Assembly: GCA_902470905.1 (NCBI GenBank) | Contig: CABRIC010000042.1 | Coordinates: 1-15,691 of the forward strand | Source: an uncultured Collinsella sp. | Lineage (GTDB): Bacteria > Actinomycetota > Coriobacteriia > Coriobacteriales > Coriobacteriaceae | Reading direction: 5' to 3' | Length of the DNA stretch: 15,691 nt | In this document: positions 6,764 to 12,859 of the stretch, piece by piece | How positions within the stretch are numbered: the stretch's first letter is position 1 | How the letters are laid out: each line of letters opens with the position of its first letter | The notes under the pieces: generated by a model | What the model saw: only the letters and a program-made list of their open reading frames with translations | Told to the model about the DNA's origin: nothing | Database searches by the model: none | Program-made: the position numbers and the translations under genes

Positions 6764-6800
6764 AAAGGCCTCGGTTCGTTTGGTGCGAGCCGAGGCCTTT
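6764..6800. terminator. Bidirectional intrinsic terminator between racemase and ecfT
   Basis: AAAGGCCTCGG (6764-6774) pairs perfectly with CCGAGGCCTTT (6790-6800), and the stem extends inward through TTCG/CGAG with one G-U. T residues (6798-6801) follow on the plus strand and three A on the other side. It sits between convergent genes ending at 6704 and 6830. Confidence 0.9.
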
Positions 6801-6829
6801 TGCGTTGGACGGTTGCTGTCGGTGGTGAA

Positions 6830-7576
6830 CTAGAACAGGAAGCCGATGGCGATGAGGGCGATACTGACGATGAGCACGGCGATGTCCAGGCCCTTGATGG
6901 GGTAGCGCTTGTACGAGCTGGCGCGCGTACGCAGATAGAAGCCGCGCTGTTCTGCCGCCAAGGCTGTGGCATCGGTCTTGCCCACGCTCGAGATGAGCAG
7001 TGGCACACACAGTGGCAGCATGAGCTTAAGCTTCTTGATGGGGTTCTTGGTGTCGTACTCGACGCCGCGTGCGGTCTGCGCCTCCATGATGGCGTTCATC
7101 TCCTGACCAAACACCGGCACAAAGCGCAGCGCCGTGGTAAAGGTGAAGGCATAGCGATACGGCACGTGCAGTACCTCGACGCAGGCGTTGGCAAGGTCGT
7201 TGAGCTTGGTCACCATGAGCATGAGGATGAGCGGTAACGCCACGCCCAGCAGGCGCAGGCAGGCCTTCGATCCTGTGATGAGGCCCGTGTCGGTGATAAA
7301 GCCCCACACCACGTTGCCATCGCGCATAAAGGCCAGCTGGAGCACCAGCATGATAAGCGCGAGCGGAATCAGCAACTTGAGCAGCGAGAACAGACGGTCG
7401 ACGACGCCGGCGTAGGCACCCAGTGCAAGGGTGAGTGCCAAAAAGCCCAGCAGCGCCACGTAGGTGTCGGACAAGAAGATGCCGACGATGATGGCGGCGG
7501 CGAGGCCCAGTTTGACGACGGGGTTCAGGCGATGCAGCAGCGTATCGCCCGGCATGTAGTCGATGACGTTAACCAC
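6830..7576 (-). CDS. ecfT: ECF transporter T component (transmembrane coupling protein)
   Basis: A 248-residue integral membrane protein of the EcfT/CbiQ family, which links the ATPases to the substrate-binding S component and drives its toppling in the membrane. The N-terminus 'DYMPGDTLLHRLNPVVKL' (6-23) is typical. About five hydrophobic segments are visible, and the two short ATPase-coupling motifs are 'EAQTARG' (165-171) and 'AAEQRG' (207-212). The frame extends to an ATG at 7609, but the GTG at 7576 has GAGGAG nine bases upstream and fits the family N-terminus; it overlaps the ATPase stop by eight bases, implying translational coupling. It is the last gene of the operon and ends before a terminator. 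The Trp leader upstream suggests this module serves tryptophan, but it could be shared with other S components. Confidence 0.92.
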   Translation of the reverse strand: MVNVIDYMPGDTLLHRLNPVVKLGLAAAIIVGIFLSDTYVALLGFLALTLALGAYAGVVDRLFSLLKLLIPLALIMLVLQLAFMRDGNVVWGFITDTGLITGSKACLRLLGVALPLILMLMVTKLNDLANACVEVLHVPYRYAFTFTTALRFVPVFGQEMNAIMEAQTARGVEYDTKNPIKKLKLMLPLCVPLLISSVGKTDATALAAEQRGFYLRTRASSYKRYPIKGLDIAVLIVSIALIAIGFLF

Positions 7577-9320
7577 GGTGGACCATCTCCTCGGTAATTC
7601 GAACGACATCGGTGACCTCGCTCACCTGCGCAAAAGCGGACGAGACGGAAGATGCCAGACGGCGCGAGAGTTCAATAACCTGGGGAGGTTCCACGTAGGC
7701 ACGCCGCATGAGCTCGATGTTCGAGAATAGCTCGTGCGTGCGGCCGCGGTCGAGGATACGACCGTCGGCCATCACCACAATGCGCTCGGCAAAGTCGGAA
7801 ACGACTTCCATATCGTGGCAGACCATGATAACGGCGCAACCGCGCTCGGCCATGGTGCGCACCGTTTCCATGACGGTCATGCACTCGCGGTAATCAAGGC
7901 CGCTCGTGGGCTCGTCGAGCACCACGATTTTGGGCTCTACGACCACGACGGAGGCGAGTGCCACCATCTGGCGCTGGCCGCGCGACAGCGAGAAGGGCGC
8001 CTCGTCAGCCGGCAAGCCAAAGCGATCGATGACGAGCTGGGCGCGACGCAGCGCCTCGGCACGGTCGATACCGGCAAGCTCCAGGCCAAAGGCGACCTCG
8101 TCGAGCACGGTGTCCTTGCAGATCTGACGGTCGGGGTTTTGGAAGAGGGTTGCGACTTCGCGGGCGATACGGCTCGTGGGAACGGCTGCGGTATCCAGTC
8201 CCGTGACGCGCACGCTGCCCGAGGCGGGCTTAAGCAGGCCTGTGAGCAGTTTGGTGAGCGTGGTCTTGCCGGCGCCGTTCTGGCCGACGATGCCCACGAG
8301 CTCGCCAGGATAGAGCGTCAGGCTAAGGTCGTGTACGGCGGCGCCGCCATTGGGATAGGCAAACTCAACATGGTCGAAGGTGAGTACGGGTTCGGCGTCC
8401 TTGGCATGAGGACGCAACGACGGTGCATGCGGGGAACCGGCGGGTGCCTGGGCTTCGATAGCCGCGTGTGCGGGGTCGACGATGCCCGAAATCATGCGCT
8501 CGGCCTCATCGACATCCAAGCAGGGGGTACCGCTTACCAGGCCATCGGCCTCGAGGCTATTGAAGATACGCGTGACGCGAGGGCAGTCGACGCCGATGGC
8601 ACGGAGCTCGTCGGTATGCGCGAAGACCTCGTGTGGCTCGCCCTGCAGCGCGATTTCGCCATGGTTGAGCACGAGCACGCGGTTGCAGTACTCCGAGAGC
8701 AGGGCGACCTTTTGCTCAACGACGACGATGGTGATTCCAAGTGCGCGGTTTGCCTCACGCAGTGTCTCGAAGACCAATGTGGAGCTGGCGGGGTCGAGTG
8801 CCGCGGTGGGCTCGTCGAGAACCAAGACGCGCGGACGCATGGCGAGGATGGCGGCGATGGCTACCTTTTGCTTCTGTCCGCCCGAGAGGGTGGCGATCTC
8901 GCGGTCGCGCAGGTCGCTGATGCCGACGGTCTCGAGCGTTTCGCTCACGCGCTGCTCGATCTGGTCGTGGGGAACGCCAAAGTTCTCGAGGCCAAAGAGC
9001 ATCTCGTCCTCGACGACCGAAGCGACTATCTGCGTGTCGATATCCTGCAACACGCTGCCGACGATTTGCGACACGTCGGTGAGCGAGACTTCGCAGGTGT
9101 CGTGGCCGTCGACCATGACGGACCCAAAGAACGTGCCGGTGTAGTGGTGGGGCACGGCGCCCGACAGACAGGCGGCAAGCGTGGACTTGCCGGCGCCCGA
9201 GGGCCCGATGATGCCGATGAAATCTCTCTTGTTCACGCTGAGCGAGATGTGGCTGAGCGCCTGCTCGGTCTGCGTGCTATAGGAGAACGAGACATCGTCG
9301 ACGTTGATGATCGTTTCCAT
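7569..9320 (-). CDS. ecfA: ECF transporter ATPase, two fused nucleotide-binding domains
   Basis: A 583-residue fusion of two ABC ATPase domains that powers the ECF transporter at the inner membrane face. Domain 1: Walker A GPSGAGKS (39-46), Q92, signature LSGGQ (145-149), Walker B VLVLDE (165-170), and Gln203 in 'VVVEQKVALLSEY' where the switch histidine is expected. Domain 2: Walker A GQNGAGKT (346-353), Q394 in 'LFQNPD', signature LSRGQ (445-449), Walker B IVVLDE (465-470), His502 in 'VCHDMEVV'. An Ala/Pro linker (~282-310) joins them. The ATG has AAAGG five bases upstream. It is in the same direction as the S gene 212 bases upstream and overlaps ecfT by eight bases. EcfA1/EcfA2 are separate in many Firmicutes; the fused form is common in actinobacteria. 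The degenerate residues all map to one composite ATP site. Confidence 0.93.
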   Translation of the reverse strand: METIINVDDVSFSYSTQTEQALSHISLSVNKRDFIGIIGPSGAGKSTLAACLSGAVPHHYTGTFFGSVMVDGHDTCEVSLTDVSQIVGSVLQDIDTQIVASVVEDEMLFGLENFGVPHDQIEQRVSETLETVGISDLRDREIATLSGGQKQKVAIAAILAMRPRVLVLDEPTAALDPASSTLVFETLREANRALGITIVVVEQKVALLSEYCNRVLVLNHGEIALQGEPHEVFAHTDELRAIGVDCPRVTRIFNSLEADGLVSGTPCLDVDEAERMISGIVDPAHAAIEAQAPAGSPHAPSLRPHAKDAEPVLTFDHVEFAYPNGGAAVHDLSLTLYPGELVGIVGQNGAGKTTLTKLLTGLLKPASGSVRVTGLDTAAVPTSRIAREVATLFQNPDRQICKDTVLDEVAFGLELAGIDRAEALRRAQLVIDRFGLPADEAPFSLSRGQRQMVALASVVVVEPKIVVLDEPTSGLDYRECMTVMETVRTMAERGCAVIMVCHDMEVVSDFAERIVVMADGRILDRGRTHELFSNIELMRRAYVEPPQVIELSRRLASSVSSAFAQVSEVTDVVRITEEMVHRG

Positions 9321-9338
9321 GGATACCTTTCATAGTCA

Positions 9339-9382
9339 TTGGGGACGTTCTTTAATGACTAGTCGTTTAAGAACGTCCCCAA
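9339..9382. repeat. 44-base near-perfect palindrome in the ECF operon
   Basis: TTGGGGACGTTCTTTAA on the left mirrors the right arm ending in GTCCCCAA; 20 of 22 base pairs match around the centre GACTAGTC (9357-9364). It lies 19 bases upstream of the ecfA start, in the transcribed spacer. A GGGACAG motif follows at 9396-9402, as in the 6716-6740 repeat. This suggests a REP-type mobile palindrome, possibly handled by a REP-associated Y1 transposase; none is seen in the window. Confidence 0.6.
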
Positions 9383-9426
9383 AAGCTCGTTGTTTGGGAC
9401 AGTCTTTGGTGGTGAAGCACGGAGAT

Positions 9427-9525
9427 GGCTTTACGAGGGGCCCCAGGTTGGCACGAAAGAGGAGCGAAGCGTACTTGGGTACGCGAGCGACGAATGAACG
9501 CCAAGATGGGGTGGCTCGTAAAGTC
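9427..9525. repeat. 99-base long stem-loop element after the S-component gene
   Basis: CTTTACGAG (9429-9437) pairs with CTCGTAAAG (9515-9523), CCCCA (9441-9445) with TGGGG (9507-9511), and TTGGC (9448-9452) with GCCAA (9500-9504). At the tip GCGTAC (9469-9474) pairs with GTACGC (9479-9484) around a TTGG loop. On the minus strand it begins eight bases after the S-component stop. It has no U-tract. It could be an RNA processing or stability element, a leaky terminator, or a dispersed repeat. Confidence 0.55.
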
Positions 9526-9532
9526 GAACGGG

Positions 9533-10105
9533 TTAGTTGAGCTTCAGGGCCTTCTGGATGGGCAAGTAGAGGGCGCCGACCAGAATGGCGTTAAAGACGG
9601 CGGTCATGGCAACGACGGGCAGCATGGCGGCGGCGAGCTCGCCTACCACGCCGAGCATGGCCATCTTGATGACCATGAAGATGACGCCGGAGACAAAGGT
9701 GGTCAGGAAGGTTGCAACAATGGCGATGGCAGGCTTGACCTGACCGTTCTTGCCGGCGGCGTTGACGATGCCGGCCATGAGCATGGCGGCGATGCCCTCG
9801 GCGGCAAAATCGACGAACGGCGAAGTGGTGGTGATCTGGATCACGGCAGCCGAGATGAGGCCAATGACGAGCGCCTGGCCGATGTTGGGGCGAACGACCA
9901 GGATGGTGAGGCAGAAGGCCGAGATGATGAATTCGGGGCTGATCATGCCGCCCGAGATGCCCGAGATGGCCTTGCCGACGGTGAAGTTGAGGATGAAGCC
10001 GGCAGCGAGCAGGATGGCGAGCAGGACGAGGGCGCGGACATCGAGTTTGCCACGGTCGGCGGTCTGGACGGTGCGGGGCTGGGTGGCGGCGGTGTTCTGA
10101 GACAT
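9533..10105 (-). CDS. ECF transporter S component, predicted tryptophan-specific (TrpP-like)
   Basis: A 190-residue membrane protein with a ~30-residue charged N-terminus and about six hydrophobic segments, including 'ALVLLAILLAAGFILNF', 'GGMISPEFIISAFCLTILVV', 'ALVIGLISAAVIQI' and 'LPVVAMTAVFNAILVGALYL'. Size and topology fit a substrate-binding S component, and the pattern 'AAMLPVVAMTAVFNAIL' recalls TrpP-type Trp transporters. The strongest evidence for tryptophan is outside the gene: its mRNA starts with a leader peptide containing three consecutive Trp codons plus a terminator. The first frame codon is a TTG at 10135; the ATG at 10105 was preferred because AAAGGA lies nine bases upstream. 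It is first in an operon with the fused ATPase and T component. S-component identity: good; Trp specificity: inference. Confidence 0.82.
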   Translation of the reverse strand: MSQNTAATQPRTVQTADRGKLDVRALVLLAILLAAGFILNFTVGKAISGISGGMISPEFIISAFCLTILVVRPNIGQALVIGLISAAVIQITTTSPFVDFAAEGIAAMLMAGIVNAAGKNGQVKPAIAIVATFLTTFVSGVIFMVIKMAMLGVVGELAAAMLPVVAMTAVFNAILVGALYLPIQKALKLN

Positions 10106-10150
10106 GGTGAAAATCCTTTCGGAAGGGGAGTGCAAGAGAAAAGCGGAGGC

Positions 10151-10280
10151 GCGTGATGCGAATGCGATCGGGCTCGAGATAGAAAAAGGCCCCCGGTCGA
10201 AACCGGAGGCCTTCCAATCACCTAGAGCGCAAAAACAGGCGTGAGGGACTCACTGTCGACCGATCGTATTCGCATCACGC
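10151..10280 (-). repeat. 21-base inverted repeat enclosing the Trp attenuator
   Basis: Positions 10151-10171 and 10260-10280 are inverted copies matching at 20 of 21 positions (one A-C mismatch in RNA). The leader-side arm is the codons just after the Trp run (Arg to Gly of the leader peptide, starting with the last base of the third Trp codon). The other arm lies after the terminator and 46 bases before the S-component start. The terminator and leader stop lie in the loop. Confidence 0.8.
10183..10213 (-). terminator. Attenuator terminator of the Trp leader
   Basis: In the minus-strand RNA AAGGCCUCCGGU (10213-10202) pairs with ACCGGGGGCCUU (10197-10186), a 12-bp stem with one G-U and a UUCG loop, followed by a U-run (10187-10183). 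It stands between the leader peptide stop (10250) and the S-component start (10105), the place expected of a transcription attenuator. Confidence 0.93.
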
Positions 10281-10281
10281 C
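10238..10281 (-). promoter_or_regulatory. Candidate 1:2 (pause) pairing in the Trp leader RNA
   Basis: GGCGUGA (10281-10275), which begins inside the third Trp codon, is complementary over seven bases to UCACGCC (10244-10238). A ribosome stalled on the Trp codons would cover the first strand and free the second. A small GUGAG/CUCAC hairpin overlaps the leader stop. The matching antiterminator strand was not clear by eye. Confidence 0.5.
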
Positions 10282-10318
10282 ACCACCAGTTGTTAAGAGA
10301 CTTCATCGTGTTCTTCAT
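10250..10318 (-). CDS. Tryptophan leader peptide (attenuator ORF)
   Basis: A 22-residue ORF. It reads MKNTMKSLNN, then three consecutive Trp (codons at 10288-10280), then RDANTIGRQ and TGA (10252-10250). A strong ribosome site AAAGGAG lies nine bases before the ATG, and a -10 (TATAGT) lies ~60 bases upstream. A terminator follows 37 bases after the stop. In ribosome-mediated attenuation, scarce Trp-tRNA stalls the ribosome at the Trp run and lets RNA polymerase pass the terminator; plentiful Trp allows termination. The peptide itself probably has no function. It is the first element of the ECF operon and explains its control by tryptophan. A second in-frame ATG (10306) still leaves the Trp run intact. 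Too short to show in standard ORF calls. Confidence 0.88.
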   Translation of the reverse strand: MKNTMKSLNNWWWRDANTIGRQ

Positions 10319-10376
10319 GTCGGTGGCTCCTTTCGTGATGCCATGGCGCGGTCGCACCTAGTTGCTGTTGCGCTGC

Positions 10377-10382
10377 ACTATA
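10377..10382 (-). promoter_or_regulatory. -10 box of the Trp leader/ECF operon
   Basis: TATAGT on the minus strand. A start near 10370 gives a ~52-base untranslated region before the leader ATG. No consensus -35 is visible at 16-18 bases; the region holds TTTCCCCG. Confidence 0.5.
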
Positions 10383-10403
10383 GCACAGCAAAGTGTGTGC
10401 GGG

Positions 10404-10442
10404 GAAATCTTTTTTGAAAAGATTTCAGGCGGGTTTCCCGCC
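10404..10442 (-). terminator. GC hairpin with T-rich tail after the dipeptidase gene
   Basis: On the minus strand GGCGGG/CCCGCC (10442-10437 and 10433-10428) with an AAA loop is followed by TGAAATCTTTT. This tail is the first arm of a second, AT-rich hairpin with a perfect 10-bp stem, GAAATCTTTT/AAAAGATTTC (10426-10417 and 10413-10404). It is a likely back-up terminator that separates the dipeptidase from the ECF promoter. Confidence 0.7.
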
Positions 10443-10456
10443 GGTCAAAAGAGTGG

Positions 10457-10500
10457 GCTGAGCGGGCGAGAGGCTGCCATTGCTGCCTTGCCCGCTCAGC
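10457..10500 (-). terminator. Terminator directly after the dipeptidase gene
   Basis: GCTGAGCGGGC (10500-10490) pairs perfectly with GCCCGCTCAGC (10467-10457), with an inner AGGC/GCCT pairing. On the minus strand CTCTTTTG follows six bases later (T-run at 10450-10447). It starts seven bases beyond the dipeptidase stop. Confidence 0.75.
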
Positions 10501-10507
10501 TAAGACG

Positions 10508-12451
10508 TTACTCCTTATTGCGACGGTAGAGGAAGTAACCGCCCGCGGAGATGACGGCAACGCCAGCGATGGCGAATGCGGCCACCATGCGGCCATCAAA
10601 ACGATCGCCAGTGGTGGGCAGGCCGCCCTTGGTGTTCGTCTTGTTAGTGGTTACCGTGGTCGTGGTGTCGGACTTGCCAGGCTTCTCAGGCTTGGTGGTG
10701 GGCTGCTCGGGCTTAGCGGGCTGCTCGGGGGTACCGGGCTGCTCAGGAGTACCAGGCTGCTCGGGAGTGCCAGGCTGATCCGGGGTTACCGGGTCGGTGG
10801 CAAGAGCGTCCTTGGCGTAGGTGATGGACACCTTGAGGCCATTGGTCTCGGTGTTCAGGTCGCTCGGGGTGAAGGGCTGGTCGAAGTTTTCGGCCTTCTG
10901 ATAGGCGCGCATCTCCTGGAGCAGTGCCTTGCACTTGACGTAGGTGTTCTCGGTGGCAGCCTTGCCAGCCTTGTTGGCCAAGGCGGTGCGGGCCTCGGTG
11001 CCCTCGGTGGCCTGCATGACCTCGTCGACTTCCAAGTTCTGCTCGACGAGCTCGTTCTGGAGGGCGTCGAGGTAGGTGCGAACGCCGGTGCCGAGCTGCT
11101 CGCGGTGCTCGTAGCAGAGGGAGCTGATGTCCATGAGGACGTAGTTGATGGAGTTCTCGGGCTCCTCGTTGTTCACGATGTCCGTCTCTTCGCAGTGATC
11201 GTAGGACACATCCTGATTGCTGAAGTAGGGGCTGACCTCGGTGAGCAGTGCAGAGTACAGAGGAATAGCGACGGAGTAGGCGGCGCGGGAGAGCATCTCC
11301 CACTGAATGGTCGCGATCTCGGGGTCCATGCCCTGACGGATCTGGAAGAGGTTGGTCTCGGTGCTTCTTTCGGTGCCGATGGCGTAGACACCGTCGGTGT
11401 TGGCGTTGAGGCCGGGGACATTTTCGCCGCGGTTGCCAAATGCACGGATCATCTCAAAGGTGTTCCAGTCGGACTTGCCGGGCTTGAAGAACAGGGGCTG
11501 GATCTCGCTGACCATGGCTCCGATTTGGTCGGGGCCTTTTTCCGGTTTAACCGTGACGATGTCGTAATCCGCACCCTTGGTCAACGGGGCCATGAAGTAA
11601 TCGCGGCCCTGGACATAGCGAGTCCACTGATGAACGCCGGAATCGGCGACGCTTTTGCCATAGGTCTTGGCAACGTCGAGCTTGCCGTCGGTGTACTCGG
11701 CGAAGCCATTTTTCTCGGGCATGGTCTGGATGCCCTCGGAGTGGAGGCAGTTCTCGGCGTCATCAAGGTTGACATCGTAATTGAGTCCGCCGATGTTGGG
11801 GTTGAGTGAGGCGACGTCATCGGCGAGCTTCATGGCGATCCACTGGTGGCCGGAAAGTGCGGCAAACAGCCAAGTCTCGTTGCTGTCGGCGATGATAATC
11901 TGATCGTTGCCGTTGGCGCCCTGCTCGTCGATGATCTTGCCGAGGAGCTCGACACCCTCACGTGCTTTGGCACTTTCGCCTAAGATAACGCTGCCGTAGC
12001 TATACTCGCCAATGCCAGTGTCGGTCAGGGGGTCTGCCTTGGCGGCTTTATCGTTCATGTTGGTGGTCAGCGTTGCGGAGCAGGACACGCCCTTCTCGTT
12101 GATGCCTGCCTCAGAGTAGGCATCATAGCGCCCGTGCCACTGCGAAGGATGATCGCGCACGTAGCTATAACGATATGTAGTCTTGGTCGACCTGTATGAG
12201 AAGTCGGACTCGTCTGAGCCGTAGGTATACCCGGGGGCATGCGACGGCTCAATGCCAAAGTGCTTGAGGTAGCGCGGGCCAAAGTCCTCGGCGCGACCAT
12301 AGTACGTGTTGTTGTCGGCCGTAAGGTTTTTGCCCATGTACATTTGCGTGCAGGCGAGCGCAGATGTCGGCATGGACATGATGGTCGCAGCTCCAAAGGC
12401 GAGGCCTATGCCTAGCTTCTTGAGCGCGTTGACGGGGTGAGTTTTCCTCAT
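10508..12451 (-). CDS. Surface-anchored C69-family dipeptidase (LPXTG)
   Basis: A 647-residue secreted peptidase of the C69 (PepD-like, N-terminal nucleophile) family. The signal peptide ends 'PTSALA' and the next residue, Cys34, begins 'CTQMYMGKNLTADNNTYYGR', the family start with the catalytic cysteine. Signal peptidase cleavage after ALA would itself expose the nucleophile as the new N-terminus; Ala at -3 argues against a lipobox. The catalytic domain (~34-480) includes 'INEKGVSCSATLTTN' and 'WLFAALSGHQWIAMKL'. A helical region, five Pro-rich hexads (554-583), LPTTG (611-615), a hydrophobic helix and an 'RRNKE' tail form a sortase anchor. Likely role: releasing amino acids from peptides at the cell surface. 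The ATG has GGGAGGG just upstream. It is monocistronic, with terminators on the downstream side. Confidence 0.9.
   Translation of the reverse strand: MRKTHPVNALKKLGIGLAFGAATIMSMPTSALACTQMYMGKNLTADNNTYYGRAEDFGPRYLKHFGIEPSHAPGYTYGSDESDFSYRSTKTTYRYSYVRDHPSQWHGRYDAYSEAGINEKGVSCSATLTTNMNDKAAKADPLTDTGIGEYSYGSVILGESAKAREGVELLGKIIDEQGANGNDQIIIADSNETWLFAALSGHQWIAMKLADDVASLNPNIGGLNYDVNLDDAENCLHSEGIQTMPEKNGFAEYTDGKLDVAKTYGKSVADSGVHQWTRYVQGRDYFMAPLTKGADYDIVTVKPEKGPDQIGAMVSEIQPLFFKPGKSDWNTFEMIRAFGNRGENVPGLNANTDGVYAIGTERSTETNLFQIRQGMDPEIATIQWEMLSRAAYSVAIPLYSALLTEVSPYFSNQDVSYDHCEETDIVNNEEPENSINYVLMDISSLCYEHREQLGTGVRTYLDALQNELVEQNLEVDEVMQATEGTEARTALANKAGKAATENTYVKCKALLQEMRAYQKAENFDQPFTPSDLNTETNGLKVSITYAKDALATDPVTPDQPGTPEQPGTPEQPGTPEQPAKPEQPTTKPEKPGKSDTTTTVTTNKTNTKGGLPTTGDRFDGRMVAAFAIAGVAVISAGGYFLYRRNKE
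10703..10792 (-). repeat. 18-base tandem repeats encoding Pro-rich hexads
   Basis: Five hexads, PVTPDQ, three PGTPEQ and PAKPEQ, lie between the dipeptidase domain and its LPTTG anchor. They form a wall-spanning spacer and are a likely site of copy-number change. Confidence 0.85.
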
Positions 12452-12494
12452 TTTCCCTCCCAGCGTGCGAAAGCCCTCCGTTGCCAGAGGGCTT
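12452..12494 (-). promoter_or_regulatory. 5' UTR hairpin before the dipeptidase start
   Basis: AAGCCCTC (12494-12487 on the minus strand) pairs with GAGGGCTT (12478-12471). The ribosome site GGGAGGG (12459-12453) could instead pair through GAGGG with the same CCCTC. Two exclusive folds are therefore possible, but no ligand or protein is suggested. Confidence 0.35.
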
Positions 12495-12596
12495 CAGCCA
12501 ATAAAGACACCCCATTAGCGTAACGAACTGGAAACAATATTCATCTATGAAAGAAACTTACTCGATAAGCGTGATGAAATATGCGATGAGCGGTTA

Positions 12597-12602
12597 ATTA
12601 TA
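12597..12602 (-). promoter_or_regulatory. Consensus -10 upstream of the dipeptidase gene
   Basis: TATAAT on the minus strand within an AT-rich spacer (12495-12686). It would give a ~140-base 5' UTR. The -35 is not clear. No other gene is seen in this spacer. Confidence 0.4.
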
Positions 12603-12679
12603 CTCAGTTTGTAGCTTTACTTTAATAAAGACGCCCTGTAATTACTGTAGCCGAATAAAGTAGCTGGGAATGCTCGAAA

Positions 12680-12721
12680 TGAAAATCCCCCGCTGTTTGG
12701 CAAATGCATAAACAGCAGGGG
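12680..12721 (-). terminator. Terminator of the lipid kinase/small peptide operon
   Basis: On the minus strand CCCC-T-GCTGTTT (12721-12710) pairs with AAACAGCGGGG (12698-12688) with one bulged base and an 11-base loop, followed by GATTTTCATTTC. It lies 36 bases after the small-peptide stop. Confidence 0.85.
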
Positions 12722-12757
12722 AGACGATAATTGGATGAAAATCATACCAATGTGGAA

Positions 12758-12850
12758 TTACTTCTTCCGGCGGTGGATCACGTTGATCGCATAGCCGACG
12801 AGCATGGCCAAAACGATGATGATAAAGCCGAGCAGGGGATTGTCGTTCAT
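12758..12850 (-). CDS. 30-residue small membrane protein
   Basis: An ORF of 31 codons with a very good ribosome site (GGAGGA, 12859-12854) four to five bases... before its ATG. The peptide starts MNDNPLLG, continues with one hydrophobic helix (FIIIVLAMLVGYAINVI, residues 9-25) and ends in the basic tail HRRKK, giving a single membrane span with the C-terminus probably inside. The ribosome site starts at the stop codon of the lipid kinase gene, only nine bases upstream, and a terminator follows, so the two genes form a compact operon. No family is recognised; by position it could modulate or recruit the lipid kinase, but that is speculation. Confidence 0.72.
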   Translation of the reverse strand: MNDNPLLGFIIIVLAMLVGYAINVIHRRKK

Positions 12851-12859
12851 GGGGTCCTC

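Noticed and set aside
7734..9335. 533-residue plus-strand frame opposite the fused ATPase
   Set aside because: Antisense of a gene with complete ABC motifs; typical GC-rich codon shadow.
10106..10376. T-box or known metabolite riboswitch before the S-component gene
   Set aside because: No T-box sequence or known aptamer core was recognised; a translated leader with Trp codons explains the terminator better.
10703..10792. Possible short CRISPR-like or minisatellite array
   Set aside because: It is the coding repeat for the Pro-rich spacer of the dipeptidase; repeat unit 18 bases with no spacers.
10508..12451. Dipeptidase as a lipoprotein (SALAC resembles a lipobox)
   Set aside because: Position -3 is Ala, not Leu/Val/Ile, ALA fits signal peptidase I, and the C-terminal LPTTG anchor and family nucleophile explain the cysteine.
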